This document shows, one piece after another, positions 30,086 through 40,835 of a DNA stretch of 64,000 bases. The notes under the pieces were generated by a model. The model searched no databases, had not been told where the DNA came from, and was given only the letters and a program-made list of their open reading frames with translations. Each line of letters opens with the position of its first letter. The stretch's first letter is position 1. The position numbers were made by a program, and so were the translations under genes. Origin of the DNA: Prorocentrum cordatum (Eukaryota; Sar; Dinophyceae; Prorocentrales; Prorocentraceae); NCBI GenBank assembly GCA_963575745.1, contig CAUYUJ010007224.1:186001-250000 (forward strand). The letters run 5' to 3'.

Positions 30086-31179
30086 CCATGTGAAGGGCGA
30101 GGCCGGCAGAGAGTTTCACACACCAGTTTTCATGGCCAGGTCAGATCTTTTTTTGGCTGAAGCATGTTCGGGGAAGAAGTGGAACACCCAGTGCCTCCGC
30201 TGGGCCCGACCCAGCCTTGAATCCTGAGGGAGTGGGGGGGACGAACACGGGGTCGACCACGAAAAGATTCCACCTTTTTGCCCCCTGACCAGAGGGCGTC
30301 CGACCGCACGAAGGGATGCGTTGCGCACGCAGGGGGGGAGCGCGGAGGCCGAGGCCGCAGCCTCATTCTGGCGTGGCCTCCAGGGAATTTCGCTTTCGAC
30401 CCCCCCCCCCAGTGGGGCCGACGCTCCGGCCCGAGTCGTTCCGCTGACGGCCCCGGGGGCCAGGAAACTGCCCCCAGAGGCCGAGCGCAGTGATGGGCCG
30501 GTCACCACGGCACGGTCGGGAGTTCTTGGTTCGCGTGCCGCTCCGCCAGTCTGTGGCCAAGAGTGCTCCGGCGCGGCACGCCAGCCGCGTCGGTGCGAAG
30601 CCCAGATCTGAGGGCACCCCCTCCAGGCGGGGCTGGGACCCGGATCCCCTCGTTCCAAAGCGCTCCAGAGCGCTTGCAGCGCGCTCTGGGACGGCCGCGG
30701 CGCCCGAGATCGCTTCCAGAGCTGCCGGCTCCCCGATATCCCTGACGTGTCCCAGCCAGATGTTGTCCCTCCTCCTCCTCCTCCTCCTCCTCCTCCTCCT
30801 CCTCCTCCTCCTCCTGCTGGCTCTATTCCAAAGCGAGCATGTTGTCCCTGCCCTGGGTTCGTCTTGCCCGGGCACGGCAAACAACCACAGAAACAAGCAA
30901 GGGAGTTTCCCCGGAGGGCTCGCGGGAGGAGCACCCTGCCCTCGACGTGGACTTTCTCTCTGTGTGTGATCGTGGCCAGTTTGGCAGGCTGGAGCGCCCA
31001 CGTCGACCACAAGCAGTACTGAGCTGGCTTCGGTGTTCTGACTATTGCTGGCATGCGCAAAGCAACCCCGTCTGGGGACGCCCTGGATGTGGTTGTGGTT
31101 GTGGTCGCTTGCTGTTCCCGCCTATTCCCCCTTCCCCTCTCCGAGGGATGGCCGATGGCGCGGCCCTGCCGACGCGCAG
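30086..31179. other. No confirmed gene
   Basis: Holds a decayed repeat R (30507-30600) and a CTC tract (30769-30813). A CTGACGGCCCCGGGGGCC word near 30443 belongs to an old dispersed repeat. Confidence 0.45.
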
Positions 31180-31296
31180 GTCGAGCTCTTCGAGACCACC
31201 CTTCCAGACGACGCCCCGGTGGTGTTCTGCTACGCGGGCCCCTCCTCATGCGGGGCCCTTGGGCTTGCCCAGCTCGGCCACGATGCAGTCGACCTC
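31180..31296 (+). CDS. Exon-like island, function unknown
   Basis: Acceptor GACGCGCAG|G, then 39 codons: VELFETTLPDDAPVVFCYAG, PSSCGALGLAQLGHDAVDL, and a possible GT donor (CTC|GTCGTT). Balanced composition unlike the surroundings. No family recognised and no partner exon found. Confidence 0.3.
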
Positions 31297-32000
31297 GTCG
31301 TTTTAAGGTCATCCATGGCCGCCCCAAATTGGGTTGGCGGGTCGTGCAGCATCCTCAGTGCATTGGCGATGCGGCGCGATCCTCGGATCCCATCTGCTTG
31401 GATCCCCATGTGGGCAGCCTCCAGGTCAGCATGGAGAAACGAGGTCCTGGAGGGTGTTCGGGCTCCTGGGGCCATCCCCAGGCCCTGGGACCGCCAAGAG
31501 TGGCCATGCCCCGTCTCCATCAGGACCCGTCTTCCTTGAGATCCGATGTTGCAAAAGATTGCAATACTGCAGGAAATCACCACCCGAGCCTCTGACCCCA
31601 TCTTCAAGCGGCATTCTTCGAGCCAGATCGGTCTGTGAGGGTCCCAGGGCCCGAAGCCGGGCGAAAACACCCGTGGTGATAGAATTACAGCGCAAGGACC
31701 TCAGCGTTTCCCACATGCCAGACGTCGTCGGCTTGAAGGTTTCAACGGTGTTTCTGAGGTTCTTGTCACCACGGCCCGGGTGCGGCTTGCGGAACCGGCC
31801 AGGATGGCCGGCGAGAGGGGCCACGAGACCGCTTTTGAGCGAGTCTTGATTCGGGCCCCTGAGAAGCGGCGCAGTTGCGTCAAACCCTCGTTTGGAGCTG
31901 GGCCGAAAATCTCGGCGTCAGAGGGCTCGAGCAGCATCCATCGGCGCCGCCTCAAGAGCGTCGGCCAAGAATTAGCCTTGCGTCTTCGGGCGTAGGGTTA
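31297..32000. other. No gene; dispersed-repeat remnants
   Basis: 31620-31720 (GTGAGGGTCCCAGGGCCCGA, then GCAAGGACCTCAG) matches 63658-63740, an old repeat pair. CATTGGCGATGCGGCGCGAT near 31359 relates to the 829-958 cluster. Confidence 0.5.
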
Positions 32001-32004
32001 CACG

Positions 32005-32200
32005 CAACGAGGAGGATGAGGAGGAGGAGGAGGAGGAGGGAAGAGGAGGGAGGATGAGGGAGGAAAAGCAGGGACGAGGAGGAGGAGAAGGAGGAGGAGC
32101 AGCAGGGAGGAGGAGGAGGAGGTGGCGGAGGAGGAGGCGGAGGCGGAGGCGGAGGAGGAGGAGGAGAAGGAGGAAGAGGAGGAGGAGGAACACGGATGTG
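32005..32200 (+). repeat. GAG-rich tract
   Basis: GAG triplets with GGCGGAGGCGGA interruptions. Confidence 0.9.
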
Positions 32201-32572
32201 ATTGGACGTTCCACGGAGTAAGCGGTTCAGGCAAGCATCGTTGAGTGAAGGGGGCGTGTCACGACGTCTTTCAGTTGTGTCTTTCTGATAGGTTCGGGGA
32301 TGTCTCTTGCAATCGCCCCGTGCGTCTCTCCGTAAGTGGTCTCCTTGATCCCCCTCCCCCCTAGTTAGTTCGGGTCCAAAGGCCGTTCGCCCGTGTCCTT
32401 TCGGAAGCGCTCATGTGCCATTGCCGCCCCGTCGGGAACCCGAAAGGACGTGCCCAGGTGAATCGCAAATCACACCTATGTCGCCCAACGTTTTCCCTGA
32501 CCACGTGGGCTCTGCGATGTGCTTCCGTAGTTTGGCTCCAATGTAGTTCGGCCCTCGTCTGCAGATTCTTGG
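32201..32572 (+). other. Leader of the 32.6-37 kb block
   Basis: No repeat and no gene seen. CCGTCGGGAACCCGAAAGGACG is a weak hairpin near 32428. Possible 5' untranslated or promoter DNA of the following frames, by position only. Confidence 0.35.
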
Positions 32573-33517
32573 ATGGCCGATGGAATCGTGGTGCTTGGGT
32601 CATTTTGTGACGATTCCGGCCCACCCGCTGCGGCAGTCTCTCGTGCTCAACCTCGCAGCGGGAAGAGAAAACGAACAGATGCAGATCGTGTTGGTCAGTT
32701 TTTGATTGTTGCGGTTCTTGGTTCTCAGTGTGGGAGGTGGCCAGAGTGTTTCAAGTTGAGCTCACGTGGATGTCATACAATGAACGTGGGCGCATTCGGA
32801 TGTGAGGTGTTGGAGCGCTTTTCGATCGAGATTCCATGCGACGACACGGACGCTGTCAGACTGTATGGCTTCGCCGTCGTCAGATCATTCAAGCTGCTTG
32901 GCGCTGGAGAGGATGCGTCAGATGTTTCCACCGAGTACGACACGACCATGCAACAACATGTCGTTATACACTTCAGTTTGAAGAGAGGTAGGCGAACGCA
33001 GAGGTTTGGGTATCAGAGTGTGCCGATCCAGGAGAGCGCTTATTTGGACATCCCAATCGATCTTCCCAGGGGCCTCGGAGATGTGAGTTCTGCAGAGTTC
33101 GCGTTGAATTTCGGTGAGTGGTTTGATGCTTCCATCCGAGTGCACGTTTGCCAGCACGCCGTCGAGCAACATGAGCATGCGCACGGTGATGTACGGAACC
33201 CATCGGCACACGAATTGTTCCACCTTTGGAGGCCAAAGTACAAGATTGACGGGAACCTGGGGAAACCGCAGAAATGGCTCGCTCACCCGGCCGTGGCGGT
33301 CATGCACGCACGCGGTCTTCTGGGATGTGATTTGTATCAGCTCATATTTCGGGAACGGGTGCGTGATGTGTTTTTCCCTTCGCTTCTCTCTGATCGCACG
33401 GTGTTGGCTTACCTTAGAACCCAGAAGGCGCCACCTCGTCAAAGCGGAGGCGATGCCGAGACACTTCAGGACGATCGTAGTACGCATTGCACGTGGTTGG
33501 TCGGAGAGATGTTGTGA
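32573..33517 (+). CDS. Unrecognised protein A of the 32.6-37 kb block
   Basis: 314 codons from ATG 32573, stop TGA 33515-33517. The N-terminus has a basic patch (SGKRKRTDADRVGQF). The rest is balanced and protein-like: GQFLIVAVLGSQCGRWPECF, FSIEIPCDDTDAVRLYGFAV, NPSAHELFHLWRPKYKIDGN and FFPSLLSDRTVLAYLRTQK. No transmembrane segment and no family known to me. The next frame starts 27 bases later in the same phase after this stop, so A and B may be one protein broken by TGA, or spliced. The sequence lies in the longest simple-repeat-free stretch of the window, which argues for real coding history. Confidence 0.55.
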   Translation: MADGIVVLGSFCDDSGPPAAAVSRAQPRSGKRKRTDADRVGQFLIVAVLGSQCGRWPECFKLSSRGCHTMNVGAFGCEVLERFSIEIPCDDTDAVRLYGFAVVRSFKLLGAGEDASDVSTEYDTTMQQHVVIHFSLKRGRRTQRFGYQSVPIQESAYLDIPIDLPRGLGDVSSAEFALNFGEWFDASIRVHVCQHAVEQHEHAHGDVRNPSAHELFHLWRPKYKIDGNLGKPQKWLAHPAVAVMHARGLLGCDLYQLIFRERVRDVFFPSLLSDRTVLAYLRTQKAPPRQSGGDAETLQDDRSTHCTWLVGEML

Positions 33518-35664
33518 GAGGGGGGGGGACTCGCACCTGCTCGTTTGATTCGTTCGCTGAAGGTTCAGACGGGCATCAAGAGTATCAAACATATGCAAGA
33601 CCACGTCCAGATATGTTTGGAGTTCGCACTGCCTAGGGAGTCCGCGCAGGCGATTGAAAAGATAACCAAGGAAGATGTTGCAGCCCCGTCGGGGAAGACA
33701 TCAGTCAAGGCACGTCTCAGGCTTGGTACTACCATGCTGTTGTTACGACAGGTTGTGGATAGGCAGGGTGGCTGGATGCGGCAGCTGTGGTACGACGCAA
33801 GTCCTCTAAGGGGCTTCGTTTGTTTTCAGTTCGTGAGTTTTGCCATCAGCATTCCGACATGGCCACGGCACAGTTTCGCACGCTGCCTGTCTGCACTCTC
33901 GGCGCGGGCCACTTCGCGGCCGCAGACAAGGCTGCCGCCGTCCTGCACGCCCTTAGATAGTGGCTTCAAAGAACTTTCGATCAGGCGTTGGCGTGAATCC
34001 GTTCGGGTGGTATCCCCAGACAGTGGTGCTGAAAGCCACGTCATCGATTTCACAGATTTTACGAATGCTTTCCTTACGGGCAAGGCCGCGCATGTGTCTG
34101 GTGCTGATCTATCTGACGCGTTTTTGTTCCCGAACGCGTTCTGGCTACCGGAGGGAAACCACGTGTGGGATCTCATCCTCAGGACTGTTTTTAACGGCAT
34201 GGAGTGGTGGGGCGCCTTCTTCGGCGATTTGAACCACTTGGCCGCCTTCCTCCGCGACGACGGACACCGAGGTATTTTACGCGGCGTCTTGGAGGAGATG
34301 CTTCCGACCGAGGTTCAGAAGTTGTCCAAAGCCCCTCGGTCGTGCTTCAAGGTGCGATGGGGTGCCGTGTCTGCCGCAGCGGCAGGCATCCTAGACATGC
34401 GCACTGGCTTCCTCTGCAGCTGGAGATTAGATCGGATGCCCACGCAAGGGCCCGATGCCAGGAGAGTTGATGCCATTGCTCGGGGCGGTTCCTTCTGGGC
34501 CAAGCTTAACGTTGTCAGCGACCTCGGCCAGGACATCGACGTGGGGAGGAGCTGGATGCACGGCTGCCCATGCCACGAGGAGGAGTGCGTTGAGTACGCA
34601 AGGAAGGGCATGACTTTCAAGTGCCCAAACAATCGGAAGTCGTGCAGAGGCCCGCAGATTCGACAGAGGCTCCATGATACTTTTGACAGGTGGCGGAACA
34701 ACCAAATTGCCCTCCGCACCACTTCCGAAGACGACCCGACGGGCGAGATCTACCGCGCTGTTCACGCGGCGTACAGCCATCTCTTGGGCGTGGCCAAGCA
34801 CAAGTTCAAGTTCCTAGATCACTTGCCATATCGCTTCTGGGAGGCTCGGGATCCAGCGATTGCTCGAGAACTGCTGGGCCTCTTGGCGCGCCGGGTGGCT
34901 CGCAGCATCGCCGCGTGGCTGTCAGGTGGTGCGAGGGTGGCCTCAGCGCCGGCTTCATCGACCACTGCGAGGGCCGCGGGATGTCGTCTCGACTTGGCGC
35001 CGAGCTCAAAGCACTTGAGCACGCGAAGCTCGGCGGGGCTAGCGCTGAGGCGGTTCGCGGGCAGCTGGCCCGCATTGCGGCGGCATCTACAGGATCGTCC
35101 TTTCGATTCAAGGCCAGTGGAGTGCGCTTGAACCAGAACTTGACAGAATGCGTCCTTCATGGTTCTCTTGGGTGGGCATACAAGCTTCACGCGTACTGGG
35201 ACAAGTACACGGCTGCATTGCAAGGTAAGACGGGGAGGAGGGGCGCGCTAGTGCCCAAACGTGTTTCAGATGCTGCATACTGCGCCCAGGTTTACCGACG
35301 CGGGCGGCGCTCCCAACAGGATCGGAGCGAGCTCAGGTCGCACGTCAGTGGCCAGCCACGCGCTCGACGGGCGCAGGCCTCAACGAGCTTCGGTGAGATC
35401 AACGACGATTTCGTTTCTACGTTGGTAAAGCCTCGCCAGCTGCACTCCGCCCGCACGCGCCCCGTTAAGATCGAGCAGGCCCGAAGCCTGGCTGCGATTG
35501 ACGATGGCGAGAGCGGCGACCCTGTGCGCGAGTTGGAGGTCTCCGAGGTTATCGACATGAACCTCAATGGTAAGAGAGTCCCCGAGGCTTACGACACATC
35601 GTCGATGTTCTGCCCATCAGTGGTCAGGAAATGGGTTTTGTACGGGGCAGGGCCATTGCAATAA
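33518..35664 (+). pseudogene. Unrecognised protein B of the block, with frame switch
   Basis: Frame 2 is open to about 34900 and frame 1 continues to a stop at 35662-35664, so one frameshift (or an intron) lies near 34880-34960. Features: QLWYDASPLRGF near 33785; FTDFTNAFLTG and GNHVWDLILRTVFNGMEWWG; SCFKVRWGAVSAAAAGIL; the Cys/His cluster WMHGCPCHEEECVEY followed by FKCPNNRKSC (34555-34640), likely a metal site; then frame-1 GMSSRLGAELKALEHAKLGG and TECVLHGSLGWAYKLHAYW. An Asp in a D-x-S-P context and an R-W motif recall DDE transposases of the hAT/Zisupton kind, but this is only a resemblance. No ATG near the start of the frame. Confidence 0.45.
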
Positions 35665-35712
35665 ACACCCGCCCATCTTACCCTTCAGCCGTCTCGAGGA
35701 TACCCGACCATC

Positions 35713-36955
35713 ATGGACGCGAGCGCTATGACTTCTTGGGTGGAGCTGAGGGACTCACTTCGCATGTGGGCCGAGCGGTGCCCGTCTGATTTTGATGGGT
35801 GCTTTGGCGTCGCTAAGCCCGCGCGCTGGAATGGCCTCATACCTTTGCCCTGGGACCCTGGGACATGCCCAGCTTTGACGATGATAGGCCGGTTGAGGGG
35901 TGAAGGGTGGACCGAGGGGGATCCAGGCCACCATCGGCTGCCGATCGTTGACAAGAAGTTCAATCTCAAAGACGCTGCCGCTAGAAAGTCCAACCTTCTT
36001 TGTTTGTTGGATGATGCGCCCCTGCAGGGCCGAGGGCGCGACGCCATCTACGATGAGCAGGTTGAGCAGCACTGCCGATGCCTCCTCCACGTCGACCCGA
36101 AGACGCCTCCTAACCGTGGTGCTGACTTCTACCGCAGGGCGTTGGAGTCTGGCGGCCGCGGTATCTTGGCGGACGTCGCGGTCGACGCTGACGGCGTCGG
36201 GGTGCCGATTCACGTCATGGGCGCTGCAGTCGGAGCTCGGCCAGCTCCTCTGCCGCCGGGTGGCGGCGAGGCTTTGGCCATCCAGGTGGCGGAGGGGGGC
36301 AGCAGCGCCTCGCGCCGCCTTCAATGTGGTCCACCATCCCCTTCACCGCCCACTCCCCTACCACCCCCTCCCCTCCCCGATGCCCCTTCCCCAGTGTTCT
36401 CAGGATCGCGTTTGATGCGGCACGGGCCGCTGTCGCCCTCCGCAGGCGTTCGGTTCGCTCGCGGCTGAGGCTCTGCCCGCTGGTTCGCGCGGTGATTCTG
36501 GCGCGGGAGGCGACGATGGCCAGCCCCCTGTCGGCGCCGCGGCCCCGCCGCCACTTCCTGAGCTAGTGGCGCCCGCTCCCGAGGCGCCCATCGTCGTCGT
36601 CAGCGGATTGTGGCAAGCGGCTCCGATCGGTAAGATCCATACGGGGACTTCGTCGAGGGCCGCAGGATCCACGAGGAGGTTTACAGCGATCAGCATCAGA
36701 GCTACTCCAGGTGGTCGATCACTTGCCCTGTCTGCACGACAACCCATTACCGCCCAAAGAACCCGCGCGCGAGATCGCGAACGACTGCTCCATCTTCGAG
36801 GGCGCACTTTGGAGTCTCAGAGATCGATGCTTACCTCGGGATCTGGGCGAGGAACGCCCACATGCACGACGCGGCAGCGGATCACATCAAGGGCCCCGAA
36901 CCCACTGTTGCGCAGCTGCGCGCATATTGCGCAGAGAAGGGATGGCCGTGAAAAA
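35713..36955 (+). pseudogene. Unrecognised protein C of the block, with frame switches
   Basis: ATG 35713 opens frame 1: MDASAMTSWVELRDSLRMWA, FDGCFGVAKPARWNGLIPLP, KFNLKDAAARKSNLLCLLDD, HVDPKTPPNRGADFYRRAL. Protein-like sense fades near 36300. Frame 2 then reads APEAPIVVVSGLWQAAPI (36566-36630), and frame 1 again from 36634: DPYGDFVEGRRIHEEVYSDQ, SRWSITCPVCTTTHYRPKNP, SEIDAYLGIWARNAHMHDAA, PTVAQLRAYCAEKGWP, stop TGA 36949-36951. CPVC suggests a small zinc site. GTAAG at 36630 could instead be a splice donor. Function unknown; the layout suggests the last gene or domain of the same unit as A and B. Confidence 0.45.
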
Positions 36956-37950
36956 TGCGCAAAGCGCATCGCCATCAGCATCACCAGACATCATCATCGC
37001 ACGATTTGATACCAGGGAACCCGATCTGCCCGTGGAATAAGATTCGGTCCGCTTGGCGGCCAACCCGCTTGCGATCTCCCAGGCCATGCAATTCCAGGCG
37101 CACTGGCGCAGCAAGTCGTTCGGTTTGTTTCCGGGGTCAGGATGGATGCGGATGCGAGCATCTGGCTTATCCCCGGGTTCTGCAGCGCCCTTTCCCCAGG
37201 AAAGGGTAGGAGGATAGGGGGCGGGATAGAGAGGGAAAGGAGAGGATGAGAGGATGAGAGGAGGTAGGTGAGGATGCAATGGGGGAACAGGAGGTAGGTG
37301 ACGATTTGGTGGTGCGAACTCAATGGCTACATGGTGGAGGGTTGCTGGTCGATAGTTGGTTTGGCCGAACTCCAAACCCCAAGTCGATATGTCAAGTTTT
37401 GCACACATGCAAACCTAAAATTTGAATCGCGCGTGGAGATGCGCACGATATGGACCCAGAGGATCTTCCTTAAGTAATCGGGATCTCCTGTGAAGCGAAC
37501 TCATTTACGAAACCGTTGGCCGCCTTACTGCGAATTTTGCGGCCATTGGCGTTTCGACGCCCAGCTGCGGCACTCGCGCGCGGGGCGCGCTTGCATCGAG
37601 CAGGTGGGAGCCCGGTCAAAAGTTACGCCCCCGCCGTTGCCCGAAAGGTTATGGATTTTATGTTTGCCGAAGAGTTAAGCATCTATTGCAGCATTGCTTA
37701 TCGCCGCGCGGGCGCGCTCAGTTTTAGGATAGGCGCCCGCCCGAACGCGGCAATGAACGTTGGAATGCGCGCTCGCCCAAACGACGCCGATTAGTTTAGA
37801 CCTCGTGTCGCAATACATTTGGAAATTGTTCAAAGACGCGGCGCGCGCTTAAATTCGGTACACAGGGCCCGCGCGCGCAAAGGTCTTGGCGAGCGCGCGT
37901 TGGTCGCGGCGCGACGCTGATCAACGCGCGCCGCGTCGGCGACAGCTTGG
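36956..37950. other. No gene recognised
   Basis: Downstream of the block. A GGATGAGAGG/GGAGGTAGG purine patch lies at 37200-37310, and CGCGCGCGGGGCGC-type words at 37570-37900. No exon supported. Confidence 0.45.
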
Positions 37951-38019
37951 TGATCCACCTCGGTCGCATCAGTCGGGCAGGGCTGCGTTGCGCGGAGGCG
38001 CATCGCAGCTGCTCTTGTG

Positions 38020-38450
38020 GTGTATCGGGGATGTATCGGGGATGCATCTGGAGTGCATCGCGGGCGCGTCGGCGAATGTCATGCGCGCGCGGTAGGTGCG
38101 TCGGCGATGCATCGGGGATGTATCGGGAATGTATTGAAGATGAATCGGGGATGTATCGGTGGCGCGCGCGTTTGTATCGGGGATGTATCGGGAATGTATC
38201 GGGGGCGCATCGGGGGCACGCGCGCTTGTATCGGGGATGCATCGGGGATGTATCGGTGGCGCGCGCGCTTGTAGCGGGAATGCATTGCGGACGCATCGGG
38301 CATGCGATTGCTGCGTCCTGTTTTGTATCGGGGGTGTATCGGGAATATATCGGGGCTGCATCGGGGGTCGCGCTGATGCGCGCGCCGCCATGCGTTTCGG
38401 ATGTATCGGGGATGTATCGGGCTTGTATCGAGGATGTATCGGGTGCGCAG
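38020..38450 (+). repeat. 12-bp array GTATCGGGGATG
   Basis: About 25 degenerate units of ATCGGGGATGT, with GGCGCGCGCGCTTGT spacers recurring every 60-70 bp, so a higher-order repeat exists. Minus-strand frames read PIHPRYIPDTS repeats; 12 bp being 4 codons explains this. Confidence 0.85.
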
Positions 38451-38469
38451 CTGACCCACGCCACATCGC

Positions 38470-39010
38470 ATCGCCTGCGTTCTACGCGGCGCCCAGTGAC
38501 GCTGTTGGCTCATCGCAGAAATTTCCATTCAGCTCGCCGCCCAGCGGAGTCTCCCTGGCGAAGAGGTAGACACCCGCCATGCTACAGCGGCCCTTGCCTT
38601 GTGGGCCTCGAAGTCAGCCGCGGGAAAAAAAGAGGCCCAGGAAAGAGCCCACACGTGTGCCCTGGCCTCGTCCGGGCCTGAGCCCGCGCGTGGGCCCCTG
38701 AGCAGAGCCTGGACAGTGCCCTGACAGTCGCCATAGACAACGGGCCTGGAAGGGCGGCCTCGCTACCTGAATCAACACGTGGACGGCAGAGCCTTCTCCG
38801 CCTCGCACCGTCTGCCGCGGGGGAATCTCCACACGGAGTGGCCCGTTGGCCGCTGCAGCTGCCTGACCGTAGGGGTCGCACATCACTGCAGCCCATCCCG
38901 CCCTCGCCAGCTCCGGGGCAGTTGACCGAAAACAGGACCCGTCCGAGAACAGGAGACCCGACGGGGCGACGGTGCCAGTAGACCGTGAACGGCTGCTGCC
39001 GGTGGGTCGA
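38470..39010. other. No gene recognised
   Basis: Mixed GC-rich DNA. No repeat or exon stands out. Confidence 0.4.
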
Positions 39011-39019
39011 GACTGGTTA

Positions 39020-39410
39020 GAGGAAAGGGGTTCGGGAAGAAGCAGGTTGAGGAGCAGGAGGTGGCCGAGAAAGAGGAGGAGGAGTAGACAGGACGAGGGG
39101 GGGCGACGAGGGGGATAGAGGAGGAATGAATGGAGGACGATAAGGGGCAGGGGAAGAGAGGCGGAGGAGGAGCAGGGCTGAGAGGAGGGAGGAGAGAAAT
39201 GAGAAGCAGGGTAGAGACAATGAGGAGGAGACAGAGGGGGAGTGGGAAGAAGGGGATGAGGAGGAGCAGGAGGAGCAGGAGGTGGATGAGGAGGAAAAGG
39301 AGGATGGGAACAGGGGAGGAAGTCTGCGAGGGAGGAAGGAGGACATTGGAAACGAGGGGAAGGGGGAAGAGGAGATGGATGAGGGGAAGGATTGGGAGGA
39401 GGTGGTGCTG
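39020..39410 (+). repeat. GAG/GGA purine tract
   Basis: Degenerate purine strand over about 390 bp, with no long perfect run. Confidence 0.8.
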
Positions 39411-39619
39411 ACGCCGACCAGACGACCTCCCAAGCCGACCGCGCACATCGCGACGCCCAGCCCCGCCCGAACCTCCCTACCTGGCTCCTCCCGCCCCTCC
39501 TCCCTCCGTCTCCCTTCCTTCGCCTCCTTGCGCTCCCTCATCCCGCGTCATCGTCCGCTTTCCTCCCCCGTTTCCTCCTCCTCTGCTCCTTCTCCCCCGC
39601 CCTCCTTTTCATCCCCCCT

Positions 39620-40116
39620 CCTCCTCATTCACAGTTACTCAATATGAATACTACTCTCCCTCTTCCCCTGATGGCGTGCTGGGAGTAGTAGACCCCCCCC
39701 CCGCGTACTGTTTTTTACACAGGATTCCCGGGAGTTGGGTTTTCGCCTGCGTTTTTTTCAAAATGCTGCTCTCGCTGAGGCGCCAGCCTCATTTCTGCTC
39801 CCGAATCGTTCCGAATCGTGCTCCCGCTGCAGCGTGGGCCTCATTTTCGAATCGGTGTTTTGCCTCCGTCGTTCAGGATGGCGTTCTCGCCCCAGCGCGG
39901 GCCTCTTTCTCGCGCGCCCATCCGCCCGCCACCACCGCGCCGCACCACGCCCCGCCCCGCCGCACGCACACCCACCGCCACTTCCACCCATCAACGCACG
40001 CACGCACGCACGCGCACCACCACCGCGCACCGCCACCACCACCGCACTACCCCACCCACCACCACCACGCTACACCGCGTCACACCACATCACACGCGCG
40101 CACACACAGACACACA

Positions 40117-40203
<87 letters not shown>

Positions 40204-40565
40204 ACGCAAACACACACACACACACGCACACACAGACACACACGTACACACACACCACCACCGCCACCACCACCACCGCCATCACGCACGTACGCACCTG
40301 GCCCACCACCAAACCACCAAGACGCCACACCACGTCACACCACGGCACGCGCACACACGCACACACACACACACATACACCACCACCACAACAACCACAA
40401 CCACACACACACGCACGCACGCACGCGCACCACCACCCACTACGCACACGCGCGCGGAGCCACAGGTCCGCTACGACACGCGTCCGCGGATAGAGAAAAT
40501 CAGCGCCATGGTAAGGGATGGGAGGGAGGGGTAGGATGTCAGATGTTGACGCGAGCGCACCTAAC
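39620..40565 (+). repeat. Inverted 0.9-kb duplication, arm 2
   Basis: Mirror of 26656-27575. Starts TACTCAATATGAATACTACTC, holds the GTTTTCGCCTGCG and CACACG/GCACGC microsatellite core, and ends AGCGCCATGGTAAGGGATGG, CAGATGTTGACGCGAGCGC. The CGCACG run is longer here than in arm 1. ATG|GTAAGG looks like a strong splice donor and is kept in both arms. Confidence 0.9.
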
Positions 40566-40569
40566 TTGC

Positions 40570-40718
40570 CCTTCCCCCCTCACTCCCTCCCTCCCTCCCT
40601 CCCCCCTCCCCCATCCCCCCTCCCCCTCCCCCTCCCCCCTTCCCCTCCCTGGCAGACTTCCTCCCCCCTCCCCCCTCCCTCCCTCGCCTTCCCTCCCTCC
40701 CTCCCTCCCTCGGCGAGC
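40570..40718 (+). repeat. (CCCTCC)n pyrimidine tract
   Basis: CCCTCCCTCC runs between the duplication arm and a short exon-like piece. Confidence 0.9.
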
Positions 40719-40738
40719 GGCCACGGGGCCGGCGCCGA

Positions 40739-40835
40739 GGCCGGAAGACGTTCGAGTACATCCCCGAGTACGTTCCCGAGGAGGCGGCCACACCCCTCGT
40801 GGCGGGATCGCCAGTGGAGCCTCTAGCGGCCGTCG
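40739..40835 (+). CDS. Exon-like island, function unknown
   Basis: Reads RKTFEYIPEYVPEEAATPLV then AGSPVEPLAA after GCCGAG, between a CCCTCC tract and a GTCGTCGTC run. Good amino-acid balance but short, with uncertain borders and no known family. Confidence 0.25.

Noticed and set aside
33114-33548. Alternative plus-strand frame inside protein A
   Set aside because: Overlaps the more protein-like frame 2 and has no recognisable sense.
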